Made by a program: the position numbers and the translations under genes | Notes under the pieces: generated by a model | Told to the model about the DNA's origin: nothing | What the model saw: the letters and a program-made list of their open reading frames with translations, nothing else | Database searches by the model: none | Source of the DNA: Owenia fusiformis | Lineage: Eukaryota; Annelida; Polychaeta; Sabellida; Oweniidae | DNA length: 64,000 nucleotides | Direction of reading: 5' to 3' | NCBI GenBank assembly: GCA_903813345.2 | Contig: CAIIXF020000005.1 | Location: forward strand, 34,475,375-34,539,374 | Shown here: positions 63,816 through 64,000 of the stretch, in pieces | Layout of the letters: every line of letters starts with the position of its first letter | Position numbering within the stretch: position 1 is the first letter of the stretch

Positions 63816-64000
63816 GTTTGGGATGACCAGGTGTTGCTACATTGTTGAGAAATCTTAATGTCTACACGAATTTCTATGTCACCACAAGATAAATCTTGAC
63901 ATATTGTTATAGTCTCCAACCTTTTGTGGAAGGTGTTCGGTGGTTTACGTCTGTAACAAATGGCACTGATGGAAACATTTTCCGTGTCAATCCCTTGTTA

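Overview
The window is nuclear DNA of a bilaterian animal, AT-rich and intron-dense, with gene-sized introns packed with mobile elements and minisatellites. The repeat style (many foldback elements, GGAC-type tetranucleotide tracts, frequent ACATGTACATGTA words), together with a chitin-binding secreted protein and invertebrate-style versions of two signalling genes, suggests a marine invertebrate such as a mollusc or other lophotrochozoan. A basal deuterostome cannot be excluded. There is no sign of bacterial or viral genome organisation. || Two long genes lie head to head, with start codons about 160 bp apart near 25.3-25.45 kb. Leftward (minus strand, 25294 to beyond position 1607) runs a scaffold adaptor of the SLP-76/BLNK family. 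Twelve coding exons plus one duplicated exon join with consistent splice phases. They encode a SAM domain, an acidic region with tyrosine motifs of the YxxP type (YDLP, YENP, YVAP, YLAP), and proline-rich SH3-ligand segments. The expected C-terminal SH2 domain would lie off the left edge. Rightward (plus strand, 25454 to 58706) runs a complete iRhom (inactive rhomboid) gene of 13 coding exons. They splice in frame to 865 residues, close to vertebrate iRhoms, and the catalytic serine of rhomboid proteases is missing. || The 20.2 kb tenth intron of the iRhom gene (36844-57091) holds nested minus-strand genes. These are two paralogous two-exon genes for secreted, tyrosine-rich proteins with an 11-residue repeat and a C-terminal chitin-binding-like (CBM14) segment (37247-43608 and 51547-53110), and a partial PAN plus fucolectin-type (FTP/F5-8C-like) gene (54161-55693). 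The last FTP exon has an orphan copy at 47536-47822. The two chitin-binding genes and the two FTP exons belong to one segmental duplication (about 37.1-49.3 kb versus 51.3-54.9 kb). Beside each FTP exon sits an array of the same 21-bp satellite, so the satellite is probably older than the duplication. The compact right copy serves as an empty-site control and shows that a 4.85-kb foldback element (38218-43063) was inserted into the intron of the left copy. || The remaining sequence is intron with recognisable mobile DNA: a mariner relic with long inverted repeats, a second Tc1/mariner transposase fragment, a non-LTR retrotransposon tail, several MITE families, a palindromic element, and at the right edge a 62-bp dimeric minisatellite (62.1-63.8 kb). 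The most notable observations are the invertebrate SLP-76/BLNK gene with one tyrosine motif per exon, its duplicated 53-nt exon that can only be used one copy at a time, the divergent pairing with iRhom, and the satellite-linked nested gene duplication.
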